From NCBI GenBank assembly GCA_024345305.1, contig BRON01000009.1, forward strand, positions 62,001 to 126,000: DNA of 64,000 nucleotides. Direction: 5' to 3'. Source of the DNA: Mrakia gelida. Taxonomy: Eukaryota > Basidiomycota > Tremellomycetes > Cystofilobasidiales > Mrakiaceae. Of this stretch, positions 29,283 through 42,600 are shown piece after piece. Positions within the stretch are counted from its first letter, which is position 1. Each line of letters starts with the position of its first letter. The translations under genes were made by a program, and so were the position numbers. The notes under the pieces were generated by a model. That model was not told the DNA's origin and did no database searches. It worked only from the letters and a program-made list of their open reading frames with translations.

Positions 29283-32200
29283 ATGCCCCCCTCCGACTCA
29301 ATCTTCTCCTCCACCCCCCCCGCTCGCGACGTCGACCTCGACGCACCTTCCCCTTCTGTGCCCGACGAGAAACCTGACGTCGATTCTCTTCGTTCCGAGG
29401 AGGAAGATGGGCATCTCTATCCGTGAGTGGGCTCTTTCTCCCTCGTCCTCGTCACAGACTCAAGCATCGCTGACTCTCGTTTTCGTCGCTCGTTTTCAGC
29501 CCTCCGATGATCCTCGACTCGGACGTCGAAGCCAACAACGAGCTCGAAAAGCCCATCCTCCTTCCTTCCACCGCTAGAAGGAACTTCCTGCTCGCCGTCT
29601 TCTGTGCTGCTCAGTTCTTGTGAGTCCGTTTTTTGTTGGGGAAGGGCGGGGCGAAGACGAAAGACGAACGAAACAAAACAAAGACTGACTCTCTCGCTCG
29701 CTTTGTTCGAGTTTTTCAGGGACACCTTTGGAGCTGTGAGTTGCTCTCTGCGTGCTTGTTCCTAATGGGGATGGGGCTGACGTTTTTTTTTTTTTTGAAG
29801 ACCGCTGTGGTGATAGCTCTCTCGCAGATGGCAAAGGATCTAGGGATGACTGTAAGCGAGTCGAACTGGATCGGTGCGTTATTTTGTTCCGTTGCTTGCT
29901 CGAGCCTCGTTTCTCTTCTTGAACCCTGACCTCGAGCTCCTTCTTGCTTTGTTTTTTTTCAGTCAACGCCTACTCCCTCTCTCTCGCTTCAGCCCTCTTG
30001 ACGGTTCGTGCCTTCTCCTCTTTGTCGTTGGCCTCGACGCGTCGCGGCTCCAGTTTCAGCTCTTCTGACGACGGCGTTCCATGTGTTTCAGGGCGGACGA
30101 GTGAGCGATATCACCAACCCCAAGATCGTCTTCATTGTTGGGTTCTTGTTCCTCGGGCTCTTCTCCATGGGGGTTGGGCTCGCTCGAGAGAAGACGTCGC
30201 TGTTGATCCTCCGAGCGATCTCGGGCTTGGGGTGCGTCTCGATGAGGATTTTGCCTCCCTCTTTCTCTCTCAGACTCGAATATACTGACTGATAACGACT
30301 TTCATTCTTCGCAGAGCTTCGTTGACCATCCCTGCCGCTACGACGCTCATCATCCATCTTTTCCCCGAGCCTGACAAGCAGGCGACTGCTATCGCTATGT
30401 GAGCTCTCATCTCTCCAGGTCAACGTCCCGAGACTCTAGAAACTGACATTGGGCGTTCTCGTTATCAGCTTTGGAGCCTCTGGAGCTATTGCATCTGTCC
30501 GTTCGCCTTCTTCGCTCTCCGTCTCGGGTCTTGAGACGCGACGCTCATCTTTCCTCCCGCCCTCCTTCCCAGATTTTCGGTCTCATCATCGGTGGAGCTC
30601 TTCTTCTCGGTGGATGGCCCTGGATCTGTGAGTCTTCGCTCCTTCACCTCGTTATTCGAGCGAGGTAGCCGCTGATCTCCAGCGTTGCGTTTCCCTCTCA
30701 ACGTCACAGTTTACTTCTCGACCATCATCGCCGTCCCTCTCTCCATCGCCTGCATCTTCCTCATACCGGATCCCAAAACTATCAGACACATCGAGCCTCC
30801 CGTGGCTCTGGTTCATGGAGTCGAGGTGCCTGCTTCTCGACAGCCTCGCATGGATTACCTTGTTCGTCGCGTCGAACTCTTCGTTCTTTCTCTTCGCTCG
30901 TCTCTAACGCCTGCGCTCTTCTCTTCGTTGCACAGGGTACCTTCCTTCAGACCGCTGCTATCGTTCTTCTCATCTTTGGATTGACTCAGGCCAACGGTAA
31001 GTTGTAGCTTCCGTATCAGCTTGAGTTAAGACGCGTCAACGTGCTCAGTCTTCCTTGTTTTCTCCTCAATTTTGCAGTGAAGGGATGGTGAGCAACTTCT
31101 CTTTTTTTTTCGCAGCAATGACATACACACTGACGCTTCCATTCTTCGTCACAGGAGCGACCCAACCACCATCTCAACCGTCGTGATCGGCGCCCTCCTT
31201 TTCCCTTGCTTTTTCTACTGGCAGTCTCGGATCAGCCCCATTGATGCTCTCCTTTCGCCATCTCTTTGGAAAATCCCCAACTTTACCCTTCTCGTCATCT
31301 TCGCTTTGTCAATGGGCTACTGGTACGTTTCACTCGCGCGAGGGAAAGAGGGCTGCAGCGACGAGTCGGTCGCGTCGGCAGCTCGATTTGCTGACCCGCG
31401 TCTCTTCTCTTCTCGCAGGTTCTTCATCACCCAAGTCTCGTTCTCCGATATCTTTCAGGGGCAGTGGAAGATAACCCCGATCATGACGGCTGTTCGATTC
31501 GTGAGTCAAATCCTTGTGTCGCGTCGAAAAAAGCGAGGCTGACCAGCTCTTCCTTTGCAGCTTCCCGCCGGGATCTGCTCGACGTTCGTCTTCTTCTCTC
31601 CAGACCTCGTCTCTTAAACACTCGCTGACCACTCTTCTTCTCACAGACTCGCCGTCGTCATCGCCCAGGCCATCCCTCTCACCAAGTTCAGTCTTCGTTG
31701 GCGTTTGATCGGAGGAGTTCTCGTAGGAGCTGGAGCTTCGATTCTCTTCTCCTTCGTCGACGACGAGAAGGACTTCTGGCCTCTCATCTTCCCTGGACTC
31801 GTGCTCGGCTCGCTTAGTGAGTCTGCTTTCCTCTTCTTCGCCGCCGCTCGCGCTTTCTGGAACGAGAAGATCGAGACGGGGCGTTTTGGTTCTCTGCAGG
31901 CGTTGCGCTCGCCTACGTATCGGCATTCGTCTCGCTTCTCATGGCGGTGCCACCGAAGCACGCTGGAGTTGCGGGAGGACTTTGGGTTTCAACGTGAGTA
32001 GTTCCCAAGATCAACAGCCTCGTTGTCGACGCGTCGAGCTCTCTCTGATTTCTCCTCCCTTCTCAATGTCCAGCCTTCAACTCGGCACTGCCGCTCTCCT
32101 CAGTCTCACCTCGACTATTCAGGTCGCGTTCCCCGAGGAGGAAGGAGTTACCGCTCCTTCTCAGAAGGGATACAAGGTTCGTTTCGAGCGTGTCTTCCTT

Positions 32201-32423
32201 CACTTCCGCTCCCTCTTCTTCGCTTCCTTTTTCACTGACCTCCTACTCTGTTCCGCCCTTCCCGAAACAGTACGGCTTCATCTTCTGCATGGGAATCATG
32301 ATCCTCGACGCCGTCTTGGTCTTCATCTTCTTCAAGGATCCTCTTGCTCTTGTCGCTTCGACAAAAGACGACGCGCCGGTCGATCTTACTTTGCCAGAAG
32401 ACGGGAGGCCTAAAGGCGAGTAG
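29283..32423 (+). CDS. MFS transporter, DHA2-like drug:proton antiporter
   Basis: Nineteen exons join in phase to 570 residues; the first is 29283-29422 and the last 32271-32423. Exons of 16 (29720-29735) and 10 bases (31078-31087) are needed to keep the frame. After an acidic N-terminal tail of about 70 residues come about 12-14 hydrophobic segments. MFS motif A is GGRVSDITNPKIVFIVG; motif C-like glycines lie in FGASGAIASIFGLIIGGALL; RAISGLGASLTIPAATTLI is typical of the DHA2 group. Such carriers sit in the plasma membrane or vacuole and export small toxic compounds with proton exchange. Fungal Atr1-type proteins are the closest pattern I recognise. Substrate not predictable. Confidence 0.88.
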
Positions 32424-32780
32424 AGCTTTTTGATCGAATAGACTAGATAGGCCTTTGCCTTATAAAACGCTTCTGTTGATCGGAACTCTCAAGCGAGGAA
32501 GCGGCGAAAGTTGCAACGCGTCGCGTCGAGCTCGAAGCACCTTGTCCTCTCCTCAAAGGAGAACGAAATCCCATTGAAACTGATACCACCAAGTTCGTAC
32601 GATACATAAGCTTCGTGAACGGATATATTGTGGCAGGTTACCCCGAAGACGGTTGATCGACGCGATCTGACGGGAAGAATGGGGAACGACGAGTTTCAAG
32701 GTCAGCTTCTCTCGTCTCGTGGGATTTCGCTCGAGAAGGCCAACGAAGAGCACGAGCACAAGCGGAGAGAAATGCTCACC
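32424..32780. other. convergent intergenic region
   Basis: Transporter (+) and F-box gene (-) end here. No further gene is seen. Confidence 0.5.
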
Positions 32781-33803
32781 TCAAACCTCCAGCTCAACCA
32801 CAAACAGCGACCGCTTCTCCTCTTCCAACTGCTCGACGATCAAAGCAGTCTGGACCCTCTCCTGCTCCGACCGCACGACAAGCACAACCGATCCCTTCTC
32901 CATCTTGTCGAACCCTACTACAAACTGATCGGGCTCCCTCCTCCAGATGAACTTGAGGGATTCCGGAACAGGGTGAGAGAAGAGGGTGCGGAGATGGATT
33001 CGAAGCGTCCGTCGTCGTGGCGAGACCGTGGGAGGGTTGCCGTGCTCCTCCAGCATCCAGGCACCCGGCCCCGTTCGCCATAGAGACACGACTCCACTCA
33101 TCTCCAGCACCTCGAGCCTATCCCAAATGAGAGGACGCGAATCGGGGCGGAAGCCTGCCATCGGGAGAGTGGTTTCCGGTCGGTCGACGATGAACTGTTG
33201 GAATCGGGTTGGGTTGACGAGAGGGAAGAGGGAGGTGTTGAGGAGAGGGAGGGTTCCGATCTTGAGGTACGGTAAGGTGATTCGAAGGGTTGCGAGAGGG
33301 CTGGGACCTGGGATGGAGAGTCGGGAGGAGGAGAGATGGATGGAGAGGGGAGAGTCGACGAGGGAAGCGAAGTTGAGGTGGAGGGTCCGGATTTGGGATA
33401 GATCGAGGTAGGAGAGGATTCTTGAGTTGATCTGGAGAAAGCGAAGACAGGATGATGAGAAATGACTCTTTGCGAAAGAAGAGGCGAAGGTGAAGAAGGG
33501 GATCGTGAGCTCACCTCGCTCGACTCTTCCCTTTCGATGAATAGAAGCGTCAACCCTCTGACCGACCTAACCTCCACCTCCTGGTGATACAGCAGGGGAG
33601 TCGTCGAGTGAAGGAGGTCGAAAGAGACTCTGCTCAAAGTTGCGAGAGTTGAGTCGTCCGCGAAGGGAAGGATGGCGAGGAGAAGTTCCCAAGGCAATCG
33701 ATGGCTCGAAGGGATGAGCTGAAGGAGGAAGCGAAGTAAAGGTTCAGTATCGCTCACAGGGATCAACAAATGCGAAGCGAGACAGATGACTTACCTCTGA
33801 CAT
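32781..33803 (-). CDS. F-box protein
   Basis: Three exons, 33795-33803, 33515-33718 and 32781-33431, join in phase to 287 residues. The first exon is only nine bases (Met-Ser-Glu). Residues about 9-50 form an F-box-like motif: LPWELLLAILPFADDSTLAT, then SRVSFDLL. The remainder has leucine-spaced segments (SYLDLSQIRTLHLNF, ATLRITLPYLKIGTLPLL) resembling irregular leucine-rich repeats and ends in a charged C-terminus. F-box proteins bind Skp1 and bring targets to an SCF ubiquitin ligase; the target here is unknown. Paralogues of this kind are numerous in basidiomycetes. Confidence 0.75.
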
Positions 33804-34542
33804 AGATAGATGAGCGAGAAGAGGGCGAGGATCGAGTATCAAAACGGAGGGATGAGCTGGAAGAACGAGGACGACGAAGGAAGATGGTGAGCTCGACGCT
33901 TCTCGCTCTTCTCCGTTCTCTGCCTCGTCTCAAGGAGATTCCCTGAACTCACTAGCAGGAGTTTATGCTGTAGAAGGTGCGAGGGTTTCTCCGAGAGCGC
34001 TTCGTTTTGATTCGGGAAGAAGAGGGACGCAAATCGATGGTGGAGGTGAGATGCGAGGAAGCGAAAGCGAGCTCAACTTGGCTCAACCTTCTCGACTCGC
34101 CCTGTCCGTCTGAGAAGACGCACTGAACCTCTCAGGGAGGAAAAGCTTCGCTCTCATGCAAGACTTCACCACCAGAACATAGCCTAACGAGGCTGAAGTT
34201 CGCGAAAAGAAGCCCCCTCGAACCTTCCTCTCAACCTTTCCTCTCCATCCAATGAGCGTGCTCGTTTCCTTCTCGCTGCCCCCCTCCCCTCGTCCCCTCG
34301 CTGACGCCGCTCTAGACTCCGCGGCCCTGAGGAACCTCGTGGTTTCGCCAGAAACCACGATCAACAGTACCGGTTCCTGAGAGCTCTACCTCGCGTTCTC
34401 TCAATATCTAGCGGAGGCAAGAGGCTGAGGTGCGACGGAGAGCCGACGCGTCGACAGCTCTCACCTTCTCGTCTACAGTGGTAGCGAAAGAACGAGCTTC
34501 TATCCCATCTCTAAAAGCAACTCGACTCTACCGACATCCCTC
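33804..34542. other. intergenic with a strong nested hairpin
   Basis: It lies between the start of the F-box gene and the stop of YIP1. It contains intron-like signals near 33885-33960 on the + strand without a protein to match. The hairpin at 34330-34378 is listed separately. Confidence 0.45.
34330..34378. repeat. nested inverted repeat
   Basis: An inner perfect 9-base stem, CGTGGTTTC and GAAACCACG with a 4-base loop (34338-34359), is enclosed by outer 7-base arms AGGAACC (34330-34336) and GGTTCCT (34372-34378). Confidence 0.75.
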
Positions 34543-36087
34543 TCACTTCGCTCCGCCTGTTCCAACCTCGAAAACACTGTTTTTGCGTTCGAAGGCGGGG
34601 GCGGGCGCGGCGCAAAACAAAAAAGCGAGTCAGCGTTTGTTCGACCCTTTGACGGGAAGAAAGACACTCGTTCGACTTCAACACACCTGAAGAGAGCGAA
34701 ACACCCGTAGAGCAGCATCACAGGGTAGGCGACGAGCAACCGCTGATCCGACATTCTCAGCACCGCAACGAAGATGGACGAGGCCGAGTGGGTGCACCAG
34801 AGGATGGAGAGGATCGAGAGGAAGTAGCCTAGGGTCCCGCTGAGAAGAGCAAGGAGAAAAGAGGTCAGAAGTGGTGTGGGGCGAGCGAGGAAGAGAGGAA
34901 GGGAGGAGGAGGTTTGGGTTGAGATGAAGGGAGAGGGGGGATGGGACGAGAAACAGAAACGAAAGAACAGGACCCACTCCATGCCAACTCCCATACCCAA
35001 CGTTCCCAGTCCGACCATAGGAAGCAAGCAGTAACCCAGCACACTAGCTGTTCGATAAGCGTCTATTCCTCGTTCCGACATGAGGTTGAGGAGCGTGTAG
35101 ATGGCAACTGTGCCGAGAAGGGCGATGGCGTAGATGTAGGAGAATTGAGATTTGCCGGACTGCAGCATCGAGGAACGAACCACCACCCAACCAACCAAAC
35201 GAGTCAGCTCGAGCTCGAGAACGAGGGGTGAGGGGGGTGCGACTCACGAAGAGAAGGACGAGACCGAATCCGAAGCAGAACATGACTGGACCTGCGAGGT
35301 CTGCGTCGTCCATGATGCGCTCGTCTGGTTTGGAGAGGGGGTTGAGGACGGTGAGGGTTTTGGAGAGGATGTGGGTTGGGTTGATACCGAGTTCTGGACG
35401 TTCGAAGAAGTCGAGGAACGAAAGGAAGGGAGAGGGAGTGAGCTCAACAGGAGAGAGGGAAGGAGGTCGAACACGTCGATGAATTCGGAAACAAGGGGAC
35501 AGCCCCAGTGGAGGTGGTTCACTCAAGCTCTGATCAGGGATCGAGAGTCGAGATGGTGATAGCGTATGAGCTCGTTGGGGGTAGGGTACGAAGAAGGAGC
35601 TGCCCAATCGAAGCGAGTGCGGCCTCGCTCCTCCCTCTCCTCCTTCCTTCCCTCGACCTGAGCTCGTTTGACCGGTCCTTCCTCCCTTCTTCTCCTCTCC
35701 TGCCGTACGAGCAGTCCAGCCCTCCGATCAACCTCTTCCCACCATGCTACCTCTCCCCTCCCTCCTTCCTTCAAGTCCCTCCATCCTCTCTCCAAGCTCG
35801 ATCCATCTCGACTCACCTTCCAGCAACGGCGCCTCTCCTTCAACTCCTCCCGTCCCAAAAGCTTCCCACCACCTCCCTTCCCCCAAGATCCTATTCAGAT
35901 TTCCACCCGCAGCACCCATGCTCCCCATGTTACCTCCGATGGCTCCCTCCCCACCTGAGGAGGAAGGATAGAAGGACGACGACTGGGAGGACGAGCCTGC
36001 GAAGAAGGGTTGATCCGTCTGTGTTGGGTAAGGGGAAGAGCCGTACGACTGCTGGGAGTAAGACGGGTTTTGGAAGAGGTGCGACAT
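34543..36087 (-). CDS. YIP1: Yip1 family membrane protein (ER-Golgi transport)
   Basis: Five exons, 35817-36087, 35248-35393, 34978-35159, 34687-34839 and 34543-34576, join in phase to 261 residues. The N-terminal about 90 residues are Ser/Gly/Tyr-rich. The family core follows: LLEELGINPTHILSKTL, DDADLAGPVMFC, GKSQFSYIYAIALLG, SVLGYCLLPMVGLG and SDQRLLVAYPVMLLYG, with about five membrane helices. Yip1 binds Yif1 and Rab GTPases and helps COPII vesicle formation. Intron 1 is unusually long (423 bases, 35394-35816), yet joining across it restores the conserved LLEELGIN exactly. A donor GTGGGT is used for intron 3. Confidence 0.93.
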
Positions 36088-36669
36088 GGCCGAAGAAGAG
36101 AGAAAGCAGAAAGTGGTGGGATATGGGAAGGTGGGAGAGGATGGTGGGGTTGGGAGGGAGAGGGAGATGAAGGGGGGCCAGCGAGACGAGGTCGATTTCG
36201 ACGCAGAGTCCTTCCTCGCTTGTTTGAGTCGCGTCGCTTTTCTTCTCCCTTCTTTCGAGTTGAAAGGTGAGCGGGAGAGAATAAAGAAAGCATTCCAAGA
36301 CGAGATATCTAGATAACCGATAGATCCTTTGTTTTAACGAGAACACTGGAGAGTGAGAGAGGCAGAGAGAGAGAGAAATAGTCCGTTGGAGAAAGAAACC
36401 CCCGTCGACCGAACGAGCGACACGTCGACGACGACGAGGGAGGGGTGGGATATCTAGGGGGGAGAAATGCAACGTGTAACTGAGAAACGTAACCGAGGAT
36501 TGAGATGAGATGCGAGAGATAGAGGGAAAAAAGAGTGTAGAGGGGTGGAAACGAGAGCGAGGTGTTGCAAGGACTTGAACAGACAGAGGAGGAGAGAGAG
36601 AGAGAGGGAGAGAGAAAGCAAGCAAGGGAGAAACAGAACGCGAGAGGGAGAGAGAGACGGGGAAAAAGT
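36088..36669. other. 5' flank of YIP1 and 3' flank of the glucan synthase
   Basis: No gene is seen. A GA-rich microsatellite-like tract lies at 36350-36660. Confidence 0.5.
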
Positions 36670-39600
36670 CTAGGGTTTGGTGAGCTGTTCCTTTCGGAAG
36701 AGCCAGAGGTAGCCGACGACGATCGCCATTTGGCCTGAGAGGAAAGAACGAAAGACGAGGCGAGGGAGGGTCAGTTCGCGTCGTAGAAGGAGGATCTTCG
36801 CGACTTTGTTGGGCTCTAAGAGCATTACTCACAGACCAAGCAGACCCAGAAGAGAGGGAACCTGAGTGGTATCTGAGCGATCCCGTCGAGGTAGAGATCC
36901 CACAGGGCGAAGTCGGGGAAGACGGTTCCAGGTCCGAGCTGCAGAACGATGGAAAGGCAGGAGTCAGCTCACAATTCGAGGTAGAGGAGATGGGTGAGGC
37001 AAGACTTACCCTTCCAGGACTTCCGGCTCGAGCGACGACGACGACGACGGCTCCGATGCACTGGCAGAAGAAGATGGCGGCGCAGACTGAACGGAGAAAA
37101 GGAGAAGAAGCGATTAGCGGTGTGTTCTCTTTCGAGTCAGGAAGACAGCGGAGGTGGAGGGACTCACCATGGAATCGACTCAAGGTCTGAAGAAGAAGAG
37201 GAAGGGATCAAGGTCAGGGAGGGGAGACGGGACGGGACGAAGGAGAGACGCGTCGTACCTGAAGCAAAAGCATTCCGAGTCCGACTCCCTGGATGTTGTC
37301 GAGCACTCCAAGGTAGAGCCAAAGAGCGGATCCAAGGAAGGGTCCGATCTTACCGGCCCAGGACATGTTGAAACCTTTTCGAAGAAGAACGAGGAAAGAG
37401 CAGTCAGCGACGGTAGTTCGAGTCGAAGTTGTTTTAAGAAGGAAGCCTTCGAGAGGTAGACCCACCCATTCCCGAGGTTCCCCAGAACATCTGACACCTG
37501 TTAAAATAGAGCGAAGGATTAAAGGGGTCAGTCTAGGGGTACAGCGGAAGCCAGACGAAGGTTTACTCGAGTCGCGTGCAGCTCCCTCGTCTCCTTCGCC
37601 CCTTCCCTCCCTTCAATCTCCCAATACGTACCATCTGGGAGCTCCTAGACCGATCGCGAAGATGGGCAACAGCCAAGAGTGGACCTTCGCAAATCCTGTG
37701 GGAGTTGAAGTGGAACGAAATCAGCCGAAGTTTGCGAGCGAGGAAGACACGAAGATAGACGCACTCGTGAGAACGGCAAGGATCGCAGCCCAGATGAAGA
37801 CGAAGAAGACGATGACCAGGATAGCAGTCGCCCAGACGGGAATGTCGGGGTTCTTCCAGAGGTACGTCCAGTTTCGACCGTACGGGGGAGCCAACCAGAA
37901 GTCTGAAGGAGGAAAGGGAAGGAGGTGAGTCGCCCGTTTCGTTCGCTCCTCGTTCGAGGATGATTTTTGTACGTACCTCGAAGGACTTCAGCGATGAGGA
38001 ACCAAACGACGATGTTTCGACCTAGATGTAGAAGAGGAGGAAAAGACAGTCAGTGAAAGCCGTTCGTTTGGCGGCGCTCCACCGCTCTCCACCTCGACCT
38101 CCCTCGACCATCAAAGACCTTCCAGAGGCAAAGAGGGCATATCACGAAGTCCGGTACGTACGGAAGAGCGTCGCGTAGAAATTTGGGACGGTAGGAGGAG
38201 CCTGGAGAGAAGGAGAGAACAATCAAAGGCGGTCAGCGCGCTCGAGGACGAACGTGAACGAGCGACGTGGTTTTCGTCTAACATCGACGTCGATTCCGCT
38301 CTCGAAAACTCAAAAAGGTGGCCAAGTACTCACCTGGAGGTAGTACTGGGGAAGACCCCACCAGAGGAAGAGGAAGAAGAAGAGAGACATGATGGCGAGA
38401 GGCCAAACGATGCAAACGATCGCCAGAGGAGCGACGTATTCGGAAGAGTCCTTGCCGATGAAGGTAGAACCCCACCTAGAGAAGGAGAGGAAGGAAGGGA
38501 AGAAGATGGTTAGGACGTATTCGTTCGTTGTCGAGAACAACGAGTCGAAAGATGGACTCACCACCACAAAGCGGCCTGGATAAGAAAGAAAACACGCGTC
38601 AGTAGAGATTCGAGCTGCCTTCGAAGAGAAAAGATACCGCAGTGACTCACAGTCCAACACTGCTGAAGTCCTTGGACGACGCAAGCTCGGAAGACCCAAC
38701 TCTCAGTCGTTGCTCCTGCTTCTTCTCCGAAGCTGTGACGAATCGAGAACGAAGTCAGTCAATCTGGAAGACTTCAGATCCTGTAGGAGAGACTCACTTC
38801 ATTCCGAAGAACAGGAACCCAGCAGACGAAGCGATGGCGTAGGACCAAGTAGCTCCCGAGGCTGCGAGGAACAGAGGAAGAGGAAGTCAGCGACGCGTCT
38901 TCACGTGAAGTTTCCCACGCTTTGAGAGGCGAGACGCTGCGAGTTGGACGTGAACGATACTCACTGATACGGCTCTGTACGGCTCGAACCGATTCGGATC
39001 CAAGGGAAGGGATACCGATGAGGAAGAAGGCGATGGCGAAGCTGCGAGGGAGGGCAAGATGACGGATCAGCAACATCTCTCGACGAGGGAGCCTCGATGG
39101 ATCAAGAAACCGACTCACAAGATCCAAGGGAAGGCGAGTCCAACAACAGCGGGTTTCAGTCGGAAGAGAGCCCTGCGAGAACACAAGCGAGGGGAGGTCA
39201 GCGACGAGAGACGAAGCGAAATGGCGCCGAGCGATGAAAAACTCACCACCAGACGATACTGGCCGTGAAGAAGACAGCTCCGACGACGTAGAGATCGAGA
39301 TCCTGCTGAGTAGCGGTACCGGAGAGAAGGACGAGCTGGAAAGCCGTCGCAGAGAGGAGTTGACTGCATCGAAAAACGACAAGGCGTCAGGTTCGATTTC
39401 AGAAAAAGGCGAGGCGAGGGAGCGTTGAGCTCACCCAATAGACATGACGATGGAGTACAACGGCCACTCTCCGATCATTCGTCCCATGAAGATTTGCATC
39501 CCTGTGTAGAGGAGGAGGAGGGGTCAGCAAACGAGACAGACGTGGGGACGAGGGTGTTCGAGCCCGAGGTCGGCGAGTCGACTCGAACGACAGAAAAGAA

Positions 39601-42600
39601 GAAGAATCGTACTCGTAAGCGGGACCTCTGGCATCAGGTTATCATCGGGATCGATGGGGTCTCCTTCGGCGGTGTAGATCGAGGGAGTGTGAGAGCTGCT
39701 GCCGAATCCAGATCCCTTCGAGTTCTCGACCTGCGCGAAGAAGAGTCCAGTGGAGATGGGAATGAGTTCAGCTTCGACGAAGAGCAAGAGGATGGTAAGA
39801 GGAAGAATCTCACCTTGTCGTGACGAAGAACGACGAAATGAGCCTTCTCGGCCTTCTCGAGGTCTGGAGGAAGAGAAGAAGGCGGTCAGCGTTGAGATTC
39901 GAAGCAGCAACGGGAGAAGGTGACGAGAACATACATTTTTCGATACAAAGATCCCCCTTCGAGTTATCCGAGTTCAAAGCCTTGAGCTTCTGAACGAAGT
40001 CCTGAGCGACCTCTCCGTTTCTGAAGAGGGGGAAGGAGGGAAGGTCAGATCGAGTCGTTCGCGTCGAGAACGAAGGGGAAAACGATCGCTTACTCGTCGG
40101 TGAAGGTTTGCATCGCCTTGTTGAGTGGCGAAGAAGATCCGTGCTCGTCGACGATAGAACTGATGGAAGACCGAGACGAGACACGACCTGGGAAGGAAAG
40201 AAAGCTGAGGTCAGAGACGCGTCTCGAAGGTGTGAAAGAGAGCGAGAATGACCGCCGACTGGGAGCAGAAAAGGGGCGAGGGTGCTTACTGTGCATGGTG
40301 AAGGGACGACTGGGAGCAGTGAGAGCTCCTCCGTCGAGGTCTCGAAGACTCGATTGAGACGCGTTCGAAGAGAAGAAGGGATCCTTGGAATTTCCAGCTT
40401 GCTTCGCGATTTGTCTGTTCAGAGCGAAGAAAGGCGGTCAGCGAGGGTTTGCGCGAAAGCGAAAGCATGGGCTTGAGCGCTCACTTGTTGGCCGAAGCGA
40501 GGAAGTTCGCGTAGGAACTCGAACGGTCTCCTGCCTCTCGCTCGAGATCGTTGATCCTGGGAGGTTGACCGAACTCTCGAGGGGTTCGTGGATGTCCATC
40601 CTCGTCGAACTCGGAGTGATCCTGATCCGAGCCGTTCTGAGATCCATTTTGAGAGCCTCCGTAGTCCTGCAAAAGAGAGAGGAAGGGCGAGAGCGAGGGT
40701 CAGCTCGTGCTCGAAGCGAAGGGATGAAGACGAATGATGGATGAACGTACGCTGTCTCCGAATCTCCTAGGACTTCGGTGAGCGTCGTCGTCGTATCGAG
40801 CGTTGGGTTCGAAGGGGTCGTTGATCTCCGGAGCACCACGAGGACTCGAGGAGCCTGAATCGCGAAAGAGGGAGACGAGGAGGAGACAAGTAAGAGTCAG
40901 CTCAACGCGACTTCGATCTCGATCCTTGGATCCTTCGAAACGACTCACCATCTCCTCCGTAGGTAGCTTGAGGGTGTTCCATCGGAGGACGGTTCGCCCA
41001 GTCGATCCTCTCGATCCTGGTAGGGTCTCCGAACTGTCGATCGGCGGAGGGAGCAGAGGGAGGGACGTAGTCCGAGTAATCGTAGGCATGAGCTCCGGCT
41101 CCCTTCCTCGAAGCTCGAATAGCCTTCTTCTGGAAGACCTCGATTCGACCTCTCCACTCGATGACGGGGAATCGCTGAACAGCGGATCGAGCTCGAAGAA
41201 CAGCTCTCTCCTCCTCGGTGGACTTGAGAGCAAGTTTCTATTGAAAGCAAGAGGGACGAATGTCAGTGAGGGTTCGCAAACGATGTCGAAGGTAGAGGAG
41301 ATGAGACGCACGATGGTCTTCTGGAGTTGAGAGATCATATGGGATGTACTGGAAGAAGAAGGGAGGGATGAGAGTCAGTTCGATTCATCCCTCGACGCGT
41401 CCTGCTCGTCCGATCGCGAAAACTCACCTCGTCGACTCAACTGGGAACCACCATCCAGGCATGAGACCGAGACCTCCAAGACGAGCTCCGACTCCGAGAG
41501 CTCCCTTCCTTCCGAACTCGACAGCGACCAATCCGAAAGGCTCGTCTCGCGACGGGATCAAGGCGAAGTCGGCTCCACTGAAGAGGTAGGGAGGGAGAGA
41601 GGTAAACTCGGGCTTCGAGAAGACCTGCTTGGGGTACATCTCCATGAGACGGGCGAGTTTCTCGGCGGCGAATCGTCCGTAGAGATCGATGACGGGTCCG
41701 ACAGCGATGAGCTGAATCAACTTGTTCTTCTCGAAGCTGTTTCCGAAAACGAGACGAGGTTCAGCTCGAGAACGAGGAGCGAACAAGACATCGAGGATGT
41801 AACTTACAGAGCTGGGAAGACGTCGGCAATGATGTCGACTCCCTTTTGCTTACTCTGTAGAGACAGACAGGGAGAGAAGTTAGAACTCGAAGGCTTCGTC
41901 GAGGAGAAAGAAAAGAAACGCACCCATCGACCAACGAAGACGAAGAGCTGAGCCTTGGGGTTCTGCTCGATTCCGGCCCACTCTTGAGCTTGCCTCTTGA
42001 GTCCAGGTCGCCTGTTGGAGAAGCAAGATGAAGAGAGGGTCAGTGCGAGGCCTGAAGGATGAACGAAAGAGGAAGGACGACGACGCGACTGACTTGGCTT
42101 CCGCGACGCGATCGATCTGGGGAAAGGTAGAGGTAGAGTGAGCTCGGGAGTTATTCTCGCTTCGTTGCAGGAAGAATGATGACTCACCTGCATGTGCTTC
42201 ACGTCAACAACTTCCCGGTCGAGAGCTTCGATATCATCGGGATCTGAGGAAAGCGAGAACGAGAAGGAAGTGAGCGAGGTCTTCGCGATCGAGAGAAGAG
42301 TTCGAGAGAGCAGACGAACCGGGGTTGGGAAGGGAATCGATCTGCTTGAGGATCCAGAGAGCAGGGTATCGAGCCCAAGATCGCTTTCCGTACTTGTCCG
42401 AGACTCCGGCGACTCCGATGGACTTTTGATGAGCGGCGATGAACGAGGCACCGGCGTGAAGCAAGTTGAAGGTGTTTCCGTATTGGACGTACTGTGAGAA
42501 ACGAACGAGAAGAGACGTCAGTTTCAAGGATCGCTCGAAGAAGAGAGGCATCGAGCAAACTCACCTTCGTCGTGACCTCCTTCGGCAGGTTGAACGCAGC

